Shown: positions 54,973 to 63,947 of the stretch, piece by piece | How the letters are laid out: each line of letters begins with the position of its first letter | Numbering within the stretch: the stretch's first letter is position 1 | Source: Thermosynechococcus sp. NK55a | Lineage (GTDB): Bacteria > Cyanobacteriota > Cyanobacteriia > Thermosynechococcales > Thermosynechococcaceae | Assembly (NCBI RefSeq): GCF_000505665.1 | Contig: NC_023033.1 | Coordinates: 1,533,813-1,597,812 of the forward strand | DNA length: 64,000 bases | Reading direction: 5' to 3' | Notes under the pieces: model-generated | What the model was told of the DNA's origin: nothing | Database searches by the model: none | Seen by the model: only the letters and a program-made list of their open reading frames with translations | Translations under genes and position numbers: made by a program

Positions 54973-55863
54973 CTAGTTCAATGGTGGGTTGGGCGATCGC
55001 CGAACCGGGCGAAAGGAAGTCGGACGCGGTGCTGGGGGCGATGAAGCGGCGCGCTGGGGGCGGGCTAGCCGTGCCTTGGCCTTGGCTTTCTTGGACTTCT
55101 TGATTTTGCGCGGGGGCAGAATACCCACTGTGGTTGCCTCCTGGACCACTAAACTTGTTCCCTGTCGTTGCACCTGAAAGTCCCAAAAGTACCCCGGCGA
55201 CTTCATGGGCACGGTTCCTGTGAGTTTCAGTTTGAAGGCTTTGGGTTTTTCGCCCCGCCGGCGCGGCAACTGCTGGATTTTAACGACGACAAAGTTCTTT
55301 TCTTGGGAGTTGAAGATCACTTCTCCCCGTACAGAAAAGTAACCGTCATTGACGCCGGGATCCACTGCTGTGGCATTGGCCTGTTGCAGGCGCTCCGGTT
55401 CCCATACGCCCACAATTTGCAGGTGCAGTTTCACCGCTGCTTTGTCTTTGTCAGCATTACGGGTGCGAGGGTAGACTACCCAGAGGTGGGGTTCATTCAA
55501 GTCGAGATATTTTTTAATCAGGTTCATCACCTGCCCCAAGAGGACGGTTTCAATTTCCACCCCATCCTCGGTAATCATTACCCCTCGGTTGAACTCCTGC
55601 TCCGAAGCGGGTACATAGCGACCTCGCACAACCCCGATCGCCCGATATTGCATCCGTTCACTGGGGGGTGGGATGGGTTGGGGGTGGGCAGGAAGATCCG
55701 GTTGCCTAGAAATGGGTTCTTCAGGAGCGGCATTGACCTTGGGCAGTGAGCTACCCGCTGCAGCAACACCGAGAATTTCTGGGCGAGGCTTGGTTTCTAA
55801 ATCAGGGGCAGGCGCTGGGGTCTTCTTGGTGCGGGGGCGCTTGGCCGGCGGTTCAGCAGTCAT
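54973..55863 (-). CDS. Conserved hypothetical protein with basic disordered ends
   Basis: A 296-residue protein. The first 75 residues are Pro/Lys/Ala-rich and disordered (PPAKRPRTKKTPAPAPDLE), a structured middle (about 80-235) contains MQYRAIGVVRGRYVPASEQE, LVVYP-type WVVYPRTRN and FWDFQVQRQGTSLVV, and the last 60 residues are very basic (ILPPRKIKKSKKAKAKARLA). The basic ends could bind nucleic acid (inference). I chose the ATG at 55863 rather than a longer frame to 55890. I do not recognise the function; the middle looks like a conserved cyanobacterial domain. Confidence 0.72.
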   Translation of the reverse strand: MTAEPPAKRPRTKKTPAPAPDLETKPRPEILGVAAAGSSLPKVNAAPEEPISRQPDLPAHPQPIPPPSERMQYRAIGVVRGRYVPASEQEFNRGVMITEDGVEIETVLLGQVMNLIKKYLDLNEPHLWVVYPRTRNADKDKAAVKLHLQIVGVWEPERLQQANATAVDPGVNDGYFSVRGEVIFNSQEKNFVVVKIQQLPRRRGEKPKAFKLKLTGTVPMKSPGYFWDFQVQRQGTSLVVQEATTVGILPPRKIKKSKKAKAKARLARPQRAASSPPAPRPTSFRPVRRSPNPPLN

Positions 55864-56017
55864 GGCAATTCTCGCAAACAGTCTAAACACCCATTGAGTA
55901 ACTGTTCAGATGAACAGGCCACGGCAATTCTCAATTGGGGTACTCTCAATTATGCGTTGCTACTGGGAGCTAAGCAACACTTTTATTCCTGCCAAAATTC
56001 CTGCCAAACTTTGAGAA

Positions 56018-58210
56018 CTATGGGGCTGATGGAACGCTCTCAGTTTGGACAATTGCCCCAAAATCGCCAATAATTGCCGCACAGTTGCGCAACAGACCAA
56101 GGAGGGCTAAACGATTGGCACGCACTGTCGCATCCTCTGCCATCACCAGCACACTTTCTTCCCCATCGAAGAAGCGACTGACAATCGGGGCAAGGCTGAC
56201 TAAAGCATCCACAATTTGGCCATAGGCACGCTGCCCCTGGGCCTGTTGCACCGTTGGCAAGATGTCCTTGAGGGCGCTGTAGAATTCCTTTTCAATGGGG
56301 GCTTCAAGGTGCTTGGCCTTGACTGCGCGGATATTTAGGCAGTCTGTCCCTAGGGTGCCTTGGCGTGCTAAGCGAGCGGCGCGGTTCACCGTGGGGTAAA
56401 TGGCCATGAGGTCACCAGATTGGCGCAGTTTTTGCAGAAACTGGGCGCGATCGCGGGCATCAACCACATCCTGGAGGGCACGAGTCTGCAACTCCGGCTG
56501 ATCCTCTGGAATCACCGCATTCACCAAGTCATACTCAATGCCTAGGTCTTCTTGAAGAAGTGTCCGCAGCCGTTGGCTAAAAAACTGCCGCAGTTGCTGC
56601 TCTAAATCAGCGGCACTGAGCTTGGCAGCAAATTGGCGACAAAAGGCTTGGGCATACTCCTGTAGCAGAGCGAGGAGATTTAGGTGGTGTTCCCCCTGCC
56701 AGAGGATGGTGATTACCCCATTGGCTGCCCGCCGTAGGGCAAAAGGATCCGAAGAACCCGTGGGACAGAGGCCGAGGCCAAAGAGGCAGACTAGGGTATC
56801 CAAGCGATCAGCCAATCCCACCACCTGGCCCGTGAGACTTTGGGGCAGGCGATCGCCAGCAAAACGAGGCAGATAATGTTCAAAAATTCCCATGGCCACC
56901 GCTGGGGCTTCCCCAGAGACCCTGGCATAGACTTGTCCCATATAGCCCTGCAGTTCAGGAAATTCCCCCACCATCTGCGTCACTAGATCCGCTTTGCATA
57001 GACAAGCCGTGCGCTCAATGGCAGCAATATCCGCAGCCGCACAATTTAAAGCGGTTGCAATTTGGCGAGCCAAGGCGGTTAGCCGCTTCACTTTGTCCGC
57101 CATCGATCCCAATTCATCTTGGAAGGTCACCGTGGCTAGTTTCCCGCAGTAGTGCTCTAGGGGCTGTGCCGTATCCGCCCTGTAGAAGAACTCAGCATCC
57201 GCTAGGCGGGCCCGAATCACCCGCTCATTCCCAGCGCGAATCAAGGAAGTGGCCGCCGGATCGCCATTGCTAATCGTGATGAACACCGGCAGCAGGGCTT
57301 GGCGAGTCGCATCGGTGTACACGGGAAAATACCGCTGATGGGACACCAATACGGTGGTAATCACCTCAAGGGGCAGAGCAAGAAACCGCGCTTCAAAACT
57401 CCCCAAGACTGCTGTTGGCCATTCCACAAGGTGGGTGACTTCCTCCAAAAGGGGCACTTCTAAATCCACCCATCCCGCGGCCTCCGCAGCAAGGGCAGCA
57501 ATTTGCTCGCGAATCCGTTGCTGGCGGGCTTCTGGATCCACCAAGACCCCTGCCTTTTCAAGGGCAGATGCGTAGTCTTGGGCATGGCTGAGGGCAATGG
57601 CGCCTTGGGAAAGCACCCGATGGCCATAGGTGGTGCGATCGCTGGCAATGGACACAGAATGGCTTTCCAAAACCAAGGGCAACACCTGCTCATCCCACAG
57701 CAACACCAACCAGCGAATGGGACGCGAAAAGCGCAGATCGCCATCTCCCCAGCGCATGAAGCGAGGGCCCTCAAGGGCAGCAATCCACTGTTGCGCCAAC
57801 TCGGTCAAGAGTTGAGGGGTTGGTTGGCCGGGGCGAATCTGTTTGAGATAGACCACCTCCCCCTTTTCCGTGGCGCGGATTTCAATTTCCTCGAGACTGC
57901 CTTGGCGCGATCGCAGGAACCCCAATAGCGCAGGGGTGGGTTCCCCCTCCCGAAAGGCCACGGTGGCCGCTGGCCCTTTGATCTCAATTGCTTGATCCGG
58001 CTGCTGGGGCGGCAACCCCTCAATCAGTACTGCTAAGCGGCGCGGGGTTGCCCAGACGTTGACCTCTGCCGTGAGTCCCCGTTCCTTAAGGGTTTGGGGG
58101 ATCAGGGTGCGCCACTGCCGCAGGGCACTACTGACAAAGCGGGCGGGCAGATCCTCAGTGCCCACCTCCAAGAGGAAGGTATGCAGTGATGACTGGGGCA
58201 TGGTGACCAT
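56018..58210 (-). CDS. glyS: Glycyl-tRNA synthetase beta subunit
   Basis: A 730-residue GlyS, the beta subunit of the bacterial alpha2-beta2 glycyl-tRNA synthetase. It begins with the family entry HTFLLEVGTEDLPARFVSSA and contains VWATPRRLAVLIEG, FMRWGDGDLRFSRPIRWLVL, SHQRYFPVY, FYRADTAQPLEHYCGKLATV and the C-terminal anticodon-binding region (VMAEDATVRANRLALLGLLR). The length is normal. The start is 58210 or an ATG three codons in (58201). It lies 3 bases downstream of pnp. The alpha subunit glyQ is elsewhere. Confidence 0.94.
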   Translation of the reverse strand: MVTMPQSSLHTFLLEVGTEDLPARFVSSALRQWRTLIPQTLKERGLTAEVNVWATPRRLAVLIEGLPPQQPDQAIEIKGPAATVAFREGEPTPALLGFLRSRQGSLEEIEIRATEKGEVVYLKQIRPGQPTPQLLTELAQQWIAALEGPRFMRWGDGDLRFSRPIRWLVLLWDEQVLPLVLESHSVSIASDRTTYGHRVLSQGAIALSHAQDYASALEKAGVLVDPEARQQRIREQIAALAAEAAGWVDLEVPLLEEVTHLVEWPTAVLGSFEARFLALPLEVITTVLVSHQRYFPVYTDATRQALLPVFITISNGDPAATSLIRAGNERVIRARLADAEFFYRADTAQPLEHYCGKLATVTFQDELGSMADKVKRLTALARQIATALNCAAADIAAIERTACLCKADLVTQMVGEFPELQGYMGQVYARVSGEAPAVAMGIFEHYLPRFAGDRLPQSLTGQVVGLADRLDTLVCLFGLGLCPTGSSDPFALRRAANGVITILWQGEHHLNLLALLQEYAQAFCRQFAAKLSAADLEQQLRQFFSQRLRTLLQEDLGIEYDLVNAVIPEDQPELQTRALQDVVDARDRAQFLQKLRQSGDLMAIYPTVNRAARLARQGTLGTDCLNIRAVKAKHLEAPIEKEFYSALKDILPTVQQAQGQRAYGQIVDALVSLAPIVSRFFDGEESVLVMAEDATVRANRLALLGLLRNCAAIIGDFGAIVQTESVPSAP

Positions 58211-58213
58211 GGG

Positions 58214-60361
58214 CTAGACAACGGAGTTACTGCGGGCGGCTTCGGCCTCGTCGGGATGAATGCCAAGGCGGGTGAGGTTAATGCGGCCTTTGCTGTCCAC
58301 CTCACGAATTTTGACGACAATTTCATCGCCAATTTTCACCTCATCCTCAACTTTACCGACGCGATACTCCGCCAACTGGGAAATGTGGATCATCCCCTCT
58401 TTGCCCGGGAGAAACTCGACAAAAGCACCGATGGGAATAATTCGTGTCACCTTGCCCAGATAGACATCACCGGCGTTGAGCTTTCGCGTTAGACCCTCAA
58501 TGGCAGCCCGTGCTTGCTTCGCATTGGTTTCATTGGGGGCAGTAATGGTGACTAGCCCCTCTTCGCTGATGTCCACCTTGACGTTGTATTGCTCAGAGAT
58601 ACCGCGCACAGTTTTGCCCCCTGGACCAATGACCAGGCCAATCATATCGGGGGGAATTTGCAAGGTGAGCAGCCGTGGCGCACTGGGGGGCAGTTGGGGA
58701 CGGGGTTTATCGAGCACCGCCAGCATTTTCTCAAGGATATGGAGCCGCGCCGGACGCGCCTGTTCGATCGCCTGCTTAATCACGGCAACGGGCAAGCCGG
58801 TAATTTTCATATCCATTTGCAGGGCGGTGATGCCGCTGTCGGTGCCGGCCACTTTGAAGTCCATGTCCCCAAGGAAGTCTTCAATCCCCTGAATGTCGGT
58901 CAGGATGCGCACCTCATTGCCCTCCTTGATCAACCCCATGGCCGCACCACTGACGGGCTTGCGGATTGGTACCCCGGCATCCATCAAGGAGAGGGTGGAA
59001 CCACAAACGGAGCCCATAGAGGTCGAGCCATCGGAGGAGAGCACCTCCGACACCACCCGAATCACGTAGGGAAACTCCTCCTTGGGAGGAAGGACGGGTT
59101 CAAGGGCACGCTCAGCAAGGGCACCATGGCCAATTTCTCGCCGCCCCGGCGATCGCAGGGGTTTGACTTCACCGACGGAGTAAGGGGGAAAGTTGTAGTG
59201 GTGCAGATAACGTTTGCTGTCCTCAGGATGCAGATCATCAAGAGCTTGGGCATCGGCAGGAGAACCGAGGGTGGTCACGGACATCACCTGCGTCAAGCCA
59301 CGATTAAAGAGGGCGCTGCCATGAACCCGCTCCGGGAGAACCCCCACCTCACACCAAATAGGGCGCACTTCATCGAGACGGCGGCCATCAACTCGCACCC
59401 CTTCTTCAATAATTTGCTGCCGCATGAGTTTTTTCGTGACGGCCTTAAAGAGGGTGGGTAGGGCTTTGGGGTTTTCCGCCGCCGCCACAGCCACTGGGTG
59501 ATCTTCGGGCAGAGCAGCAATTTCTTGGGCGATCGCCCCTTGCACCTCATCGAGGGCAGCATCCCGAACATTTTTGTCCTTTTCAAAGCGTTTGAGAATG
59601 GCTTTGACCGGTTGAGCGGCACGCTCGTAGATAAAGTTTTCTAAGGTGGGGTCGATCGCCGGTGGCTCAGCGCGGACAATGTCAATGCCCAATTCCTTGA
59701 GGAGATCCCGCTGCGCTTGAATCAGGTCCTGGATCACCTCATAGGCAAAGTCAATGGCCTCAATCATGTCGGCTTCTGGCAGTTCATTGGCACCGGCCTC
59801 CACCATCACCACCCCATCGGGAGACCCGGCAACGACAAGATCCAAGCCACCGCGCTCAATTTCTTTGTAAGTGGGGTTGATCACAAACTCATCCCCCACA
59901 AGGCCGACGCGCACCGCTGCCATCGGACCATTAAAGGGAATTTGTGCCAAGAGAACGGCAATTGAGGCTCCGGTTACCGCCAACACATCGGGGGGAACAT
60001 TTTCATCGAGGGAAACCGTCGTTGCCACCACTTGGAGATCGTCGCGCAACCACTGGGGAAAGAGAGGGCGCAGCGGCCGGTCAATCAGACGACCAATGAG
60101 AATGGCTTTTTCGGGGGGGCGACCCTCACGCCGTAAAAAACCGCCGGGAATCCGGCCAGCCGCATAGAGGCGCTCTTCGTAATCCACAACAAGGGGCAAA
60201 AAATCAATACCTTCACGCGGGGCAGCACGATTGGCCGTTACGAGTACAGCTGTTTCTCCCGAACTAATGAGAATGGAGCCGGCGGCTTGGGGGGCAAATT
60301 TTTGCAATACTACCTTAACATCCCGTCCATCTAGGGGGATAATCTTTTCTAGACCCTTCAT
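58214..60361 (-). CDS. pnp: Polyribonucleotide nucleotidyltransferase (PNPase)
   Basis: A 715-residue PNPase, a phosphorolytic 3'-5' exoribonuclease and polyadenylating enzyme in cyanobacteria. It has two RNase PH domains (first from [20 protein letters not shown]; second around [20 protein letters not shown] and [18 protein letters not shown]), then a KH domain ([20 protein letters not shown] near 585) and an S1 domain ([20 protein letters not shown] near 645). The length is normal and all domains are intact. glyS follows within three bases. Confidence 0.96.
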   Translation of the reverse strand: MKGLEKIIPLDGRDVKVVLQKFAPQAAGSILISSGETAVLVTANRAAPREGIDFLPLVVDYEERLYAAGRIPGGFLRREGRPPEKAILIGRLIDRPLRPLFPQWLRDDLQVVATTVSLDENVPPDVLAVTGASIAVLLAQIPFNGPMAAVRVGLVGDEFVINPTYKEIERGGLDLVVAGSPDGVVMVEAGANELPEADMIEAIDFAYEVIQDLIQAQRDLLKELGIDIVRAEPPAIDPTLENFIYERAAQPVKAILKRFEKDKNVRDAALDEVQGAIAQEIAALPEDHPVAVAAAENPKALPTLFKAVTKKLMRQQIIEEGVRVDGRRLDEVRPIWCEVGVLPERVHGSALFNRGLTQVMSVTTLGSPADAQALDDLHPEDSKRYLHHYNFPPYSVGEVKPLRSPGRREIGHGALAERALEPVLPPKEEFPYVIRVVSEVLSSDGSTSMGSVCGSTLSLMDAGVPIRKPVSGAAMGLIKEGNEVRILTDIQGIEDFLGDMDFKVAGTDSGITALQMDMKITGLPVAVIKQAIEQARPARLHILEKMLAVLDKPRPQLPPSAPRLLTLQIPPDMIGLVIGPGGKTVRGISEQYNVKVDISEEGLVTITAPNETNAKQARAAIEGLTRKLNAGDVYLGKVTRIIPIGAFVEFLPGKEGMIHISQLAEYRVGKVEDEVKIGDEIVVKIREVDSKGRINLTRLGIHPDEAEAARSNSVV

Positions 60362-60432
60362 TTGCGTTCTATTGTGTCCTTACTTCCTATTTCTTTCTCT
60401 CTACTAGGATAACTGCTTCTGCCACTCATCCG

Positions 60433-61458
60433 CTAAACTTCAAGGATTAGCCGTGTGCCCCCAAGAACCGCAAGACTGGGGGTGGCTGTCCAGCTTTGGG
60501 TCAATAAAATTTGTATCAGTTCTGCCGATCGCTGGCCGCTGGGGCTACCCTGCAACCCCAAATAGAAACTAGCAGAGTGGTGGCTATCTTGACCCAGAAC
60601 CTTCAGCAGATCATCAGCGTAGTGAATGGCTTTTTCCATCTGGGTTTGCAAGCTGGTCCATAAATCCACATTGCGGAGATTGCTTAGGGTTTCGGCCACC
60701 ACGTCTTGACGATGTTGAATTAAGATAGTTCGCGGCTGGAGCTCGGGGGGTAAATCCGCAAAGAAAATAGCGGGGCCATAGCCAATGAGATGAACGGTCT
60801 CCATCCATTTCGTTTGCGGCAGCAGTAATTGACGGACAATGTGACAGGCAAGGGCAGTGATAATTAATCCTTGGCTATGGGCAACAAGATACAATTCAGC
60901 CCCCGCTTGTAACCCCTTGACAATTTCATAGGCCAACCGCAGGGTGGGACGTGGCGCCCCGGCTGGAAAGGCACCGTAGAGATACTGGGCAAAATCCCAC
61001 CAGCTCAATTTTTGTAGGAATGATAGATCAAGGAGTTTCGTTAGGTCAGCGGTACGATTGATCTCGAGGGGGCGCTGTTGGATTTGGCTGGGTTGGGCGA
61101 TCGCTAGAATATCGGCATCATCGGCCAGATCTTTGCTCACCAGTTGGCCAAGGAGTTTGGCATACTGATAGCGGCGATCCTTGCTGGGGTCTGGAGCTGG
61201 GGTCTGGGACCAAAAATGGTAGAGTTCTGCCTTACCGAGGAAACTTTCCAAGAGATCCGCTTGGAAGCCATGGGTTTGATTGTGAATGCCACGAATTTCT
61301 AAAGGATAAGTCGCCGTGAGTTCGGCAAGGCGGTTCAAATCCCGCAGTTGCTTGGCAGCATCGCTACCTATCCCATTCACATGGAGTAAACGCCGTCGCA
61401 GAGGAGCACTGAAGAGTTTCTGGGGCAAAAGAATCGTGCCGTCGAGGGTAGAGGTCAT
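60433..61458 (-). CDS. Alpha/beta hydrolase-like protein (lipase-type elbow)
   Basis: A 341-residue protein. It starts with LLHVNGIGSDAAKQLRDLNR, which recalls the His-Gly/Asn-Gly oxyanion region of lipase-like hydrolases, and has a clear nucleophile elbow Ala-His-Ser-Gln-Gly in LYLVAHSQGLIITALACHIV. No signal peptide or membrane helix is seen. The closest annotation I can offer is DUF676/GPI-inositol deacylase-like hydrolase; substrate unknown. A perfect Crp-type site lies 60 bases upstream of its ATG, on the 5' side of the divergent gene as well. Confidence 0.7.
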   Translation of the reverse strand: MTSTLDGTILLPQKLFSAPLRRRLLHVNGIGSDAAKQLRDLNRLAELTATYPLEIRGIHNQTHGFQADLLESFLGKAELYHFWSQTPAPDPSKDRRYQYAKLLGQLVSKDLADDADILAIAQPSQIQQRPLEINRTADLTKLLDLSFLQKLSWWDFAQYLYGAFPAGAPRPTLRLAYEIVKGLQAGAELYLVAHSQGLIITALACHIVRQLLLPQTKWMETVHLIGYGPAIFFADLPPELQPRTILIQHRQDVVAETLSNLRNVDLWTSLQTQMEKAIHYADDLLKVLGQDSHHSASFYLGLQGSPSGQRSAELIQILLTQSWTATPSLAVLGGTRLILEV

Positions 61459-61517
61459 AGGAGATTCAGAAATTTAAATGAGAGACTTTGGCCAAACGCC
61501 ATCAAAGGCGGCTAAGT

Positions 61518-61533
61518 TGTGATCATGGTCACA
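61518..61533. promoter_or_regulatory. Perfect Crp-type operator TGTGA-N6-TCACA
   Basis: TGTGATCATGGTCACA is an exact palindromic match to the E. coli CRP and cyanobacterial SYCRP1 consensus. It lies between divergent genes, 60 bases from the hydrolase ATG and about 125 bases from the RHH gene. Its centre is about 40 bases before a possible start of the small RNA, the spacing of class II activation. The window encodes a matching Crp at 2609-3304. Confidence 0.75.
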
Positions 61534-61566
61534 GTCATTCTATCGAGGGATAGGTCATACTAAATA

Positions 61567-61645
61567 GTGACTCAGTACTATCCGAGTCATCAACAGGGAA
61601 CACACAACGAGCCGACAGACTGTAGGTCAGTTTGTCGGTTTTTTT
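61567..61645 (+). ncRNA. Candidate small RNA (~75-80 nt) with 5' hairpin and terminator
   Basis: The segment has a 5' hairpin (TGACTC ... GAGTCA, 10-base loop, 61567-61589), an unpaired A/C-rich stretch (TCAACAGGGAACACACAACG) and a terminator hairpin with T-run. A -10-like TACTAAAT lies at 61558-61565. The two-hairpin layout with an exposed middle is typical of cyanobacterial sRNAs, but the middle does not match the Yfr1 core I remember. It could instead be the leader of the RHH gene, with the hairpin as an attenuator. No start has been mapped. Confidence 0.35.
61612..61645 (+). terminator. Intrinsic terminator
   Basis: CCGACAGACTG pairs with CAGTTTGTCGG (11 pairs, one G-T) around a five-base loop, followed directly by seven T. 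It stands only 14 bases before the ATG of the RHH gene, an unusual place unless it ends an upstream small transcript or regulates the gene. Confidence 0.8.
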
Positions 61646-61659
61646 AGATAATTTCAGGC

Positions 61660-62049
61660 ATGCGCCACAAACAGATCACGGTTCGTTTAGATGCCAAACT
61701 CTATGGCCAACTTCAACGCTGGCAGGTGCAGCAGGGATGCAGTTCCCTGAGTGAGGCAATTCGTAGGCTTTTGCAACAATCCCTTCAGCCGACGGAGATG
61801 ACCTGTCCAACGGTTTTACAACGCCTGAGTACCCTAGAACAGCAAGTGGCAGCTCTTGAACGCCAACTGCGCCCCCCTCAACCCACTCTTGAAACCCTGA
61901 CGATCCCCGAGCTAGAGCGGCTAAACCGCCCACAACTGGTGGCCTTAGCCCGGGATTTGGGCATCTATAGCTATAAGCTGAATAATCCAGCGTTGCGGCA
62001 AGCGATTTGGGCGGCAAAACAAGCGATCTATGGGCAGGGGCAGCAATGA
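61660..62049 (+). CDS. Ribbon-helix-helix protein with SAP/Rho-N-like C-terminus
   Basis: A 129-residue protein of three parts. Residues 1-45 form a CopG/Arc-like ribbon-helix-helix (RHKQITVRLDAKLYGQLQRW then SSLSEAIRRLLQQSL), a DNA-binding dimer motif. Residues about 52-72 are a short coiled coil (LQRLSTLEQQVAALERQLR). Residues about 80-120 (LTIPELERLNRPQLVALARD then LGIYSYKLNNPALRQAI) resemble SAP or Rho-N nucleic-acid-binding helices. The combination is unusual. No toxin gene is adjacent. The start codon lies 14 bases after a terminator hairpin. Confidence 0.7.
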   Translation: MRHKQITVRLDAKLYGQLQRWQVQQGCSSLSEAIRRLLQQSLQPTEMTCPTVLQRLSTLEQQVAALERQLRPPQPTLETLTIPELERLNRPQLVALARDLGIYSYKLNNPALRQAIWAAKQAIYGQGQQ

Positions 62050-62082
62050 TATGCTGACCAAGGTGACTCAAAGTTAAGGGAG

Positions 62083-62979
62083 ATGGCTGGTTCGTCAGAA
62101 TCCATAGATCGCTCGCGTTTATGGTGGGCGGCGATTAAACTTCCCATGTACAGTGTGGCAGTGATGCCCATTTGGTTGGGCACGGCGGGGGCGATCGCCA
62201 AGACAGGCAGAGTACACTGGTGGCCTTTTGGTTTGTTTCTAACGGCGGCTGTACTCATTTTGGCCTGGCTGAATCTGAGCAATGATGTCTTTGATGCTGA
62301 AACGGGGATCGATCGCCACAAGTACCATTCCGTGGTCAATCTCACAGGCAAAAAGCAACTGATCTTTTGGCTGAGCAACCTCTGCTTACTCTTGGGGCTA
62401 CTGGGGATTGCCGCCATTAGTTGGCTGCAACAGGATGGAACGGTTTTAGGGTTGGTATTGCTCTGCTGTGCCCTAGGGTATAGCTACCAAGGGCCGCCCT
62501 TTCGTTTGGGCTATTTGGGTTTGGGGGAGCCGATTTGTTTTATTTGCTTTGGCCCCTTGGCAATCGCTGCCGCCTACTATAGCCAAGTGCAAACCTTTAG
62601 CCCCAGTATTTGGCCTGTAGCCACCCTCAATGGTCTGACAACAACGCTGATTCTCTTTTGCTCCCACTTTCACCAGGTGGCCGATGATCTAGCCGCCGGC
62701 AAACGTTCCCCGGTAGTGCGCCTAGGGACGGCTCGCAGTGCCCAACTGGTCTATGGTGCCTGTGGTCTCTTTTATGGGGTGTTGGTGGCCAGTGTTCTCT
62801 GGGGACTCCTGCCGGGGCCAACACTGCTGGCTTTGGGTTCACTGCCCTGGGCAATTTATTTGTGCCAGCGGATGGCGCAATTTCACAGTGTGCCTGAGCA
62901 GATCGAGAACTCGAAATTTATTGCGGTGCAACTGCATTTTTGGAGTAGCTTGCTCTTGGGATTGGGCTATTTGCTTTGA
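62083..62979 (+). CDS. menA: 1,4-dihydroxy-2-naphthoate phytyltransferase MenA
   Basis: A 298-residue UbiA-family prenyltransferase with about eight helices. In cyanobacteria MenA attaches a phytyl chain to 1,4-dihydroxy-2-naphthoate to make phylloquinone, the photosystem I quinone. Both Asp-rich motifs are present: LNLSNDVFDAETGIDRHKYH and FHQVADDLAAGKRSPVVRLG. The segment YSYQGPPFRLGYLGLGEP is characteristic of the MenA branch. It lies 34 bases after the RHH gene on the same strand and overlaps the convergent small gene by 13 bases. Confidence 0.92.
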   Translation: MAGSSESIDRSRLWWAAIKLPMYSVAVMPIWLGTAGAIAKTGRVHWWPFGLFLTAAVLILAWLNLSNDVFDAETGIDRHKYHSVVNLTGKKQLIFWLSNLCLLLGLLGIAAISWLQQDGTVLGLVLLCCALGYSYQGPPFRLGYLGLGEPICFICFGPLAIAAAYYSQVQTFSPSIWPVATLNGLTTTLILFCSHFHQVADDLAAGKRSPVVRLGTARSAQLVYGACGLFYGVLVASVLWGLLPGPTLLALGSLPWAIYLCQRMAQFHSVPEQIENSKFIAVQLHFWSSLLLGLGYLL

Positions 62980-63251
62980 GCTTGGGGGCGATCGCGATTC
63001 AGTGACCACTGGTATTCGACACTGCCGCCGCCCGCTTGCCATTCCTCCTCAAACTGCTTTTGCAGCCGCAGGGCTTTGCGCAGATGAATGACAGCACTGT
63101 GGAGCTGTTGATAGCCACTGGAGTTGGGGGGGAGGGTGGGTAAGGAAGCCTGTTCCAAAATTTGCAGCACTAGCTCGTAATGAATGTGGGCAGGAACGGG
63201 AACCTCATCTGAGGGGGCAGAATAACGAGTCACCGGGGCAAACACCTCCAA
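62967..63251 (-). CDS. Small conserved cyanobacterial protein (DUF5340-like)
   Basis: A soluble protein of up to 94 residues. The core VPAHIHYELVLQILEQASL, the helix LHSAVIHLRKALRLQKQFEE and the end VEYQWSLNRD resemble the DUF5340 family of cyanobacteria as I remember it. The first start is a TTG at 63251; a GTG at 63233, with GGAGG about eleven bases upstream, is an alternative giving 88 residues. It converges on menA. Function is unknown. Confidence 0.7.
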   Translation of the reverse strand: MEVFAPVTRYSAPSDEVPVPAHIHYELVLQILEQASLPTLPPNSSGYQQLHSAVIHLRKALRLQKQFEEEWQAGGGSVEYQWSLNRDRPQAQSK

Positions 63252-63270
63252 GGAACAACTATCTAACCTT

Positions 63271-63885
63271 CTAGCGGCGGCGGGGACGGCGATAGGTCAG
63301 CCGCTCGGAGCGATCGCGCTCGTAGGCAATCAGTCGGCCATAGATTTCATGCTTGGTTAAGTTTAACGAAAAAAAGACATGCCGCCGCGGATTGCCAAAG
63401 CCCTTACGGGTAAAAAACTTCACTGCGGGGGTATTAGCAGGGTCAGTATCCACCAGCATAAACCGTGCCCCCTCTTCAATCATGCGTTCGATGAGCTTAT
63501 CCACGAGCCTGTCGGCAATGCCCCGCCGTTGATACTGCGGATGGACCCCTAGCCAGTTAATGTAACCATAGACCCATGGGGCTTTGCTAATAATCGTGCC
63601 CAAGATAAACCCGACCACCTGTGAATCGGCTTCGGCAACCAGACAGTATTCTGGATCGGTGTTATAGAAACCAATAACCTCCCATTCATCCCAGATGCGA
63701 TAGAGGGAAGGATACAAATCACTTGTAAAAAGTTCTTCACCCAGGTGAAAGACTGGCGCAATGTCATCAATCCCCATCTCGCGAATCGTAATGTTAGTGG
63801 GTTCAGAGCGCTCTTCTTCTTTGGTGGGAACGATCTCTAAATCAACTAAATTGTGGTCGATGGGATCATCGGTGTGCAAAGACAT
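63271..63885 (-). CDS. GNAT-family N-acetyltransferase
   Basis: A 204-residue GNAT enzyme. A charged, probably flexible N-terminus (about 1-28) precedes the domain, which starts NITIREMGIDDIAPVFHLGE. The acetyl-CoA pyrophosphate loop reads YQRRGIADRLVDKLIERMIE (Gln/Arg-x2-Gly-x-Ala), preceded by the strand GYINWLGVHPQ, and followed by DTDPANTPAVKFFTRKGFG. The pattern is like RimI-type enzymes that acetylate amines, but the substrate is unknown. The Arg-rich C-terminus (YRRPRRR) is unusual. Confidence 0.85.
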   Translation of the reverse strand: MSLHTDDPIDHNLVDLEIVPTKEEERSEPTNITIREMGIDDIAPVFHLGEELFTSDLYPSLYRIWDEWEVIGFYNTDPEYCLVAEADSQVVGFILGTIISKAPWVYGYINWLGVHPQYQRRGIADRLVDKLIERMIEEGARFMLVDTDPANTPAVKFFTRKGFGNPRRHVFFSLNLTKHEIYGRLIAYERDRSERLTYRRPRRR

Positions 63886-63947
63886 ACAAACTTTGTACCG
63901 AGCTATTTCTAGCTTAGCCTATGTTCATTGGCATCAAGCGGGCAATT

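Noticed and set aside
58589..59461. A 290-residue open frame antisense to pnp
   Set aside because: It is a shadow of PNPase: composition is His/Gly/Arg-rich with no domain pattern, and the opposite strand holds a complete conserved enzyme.
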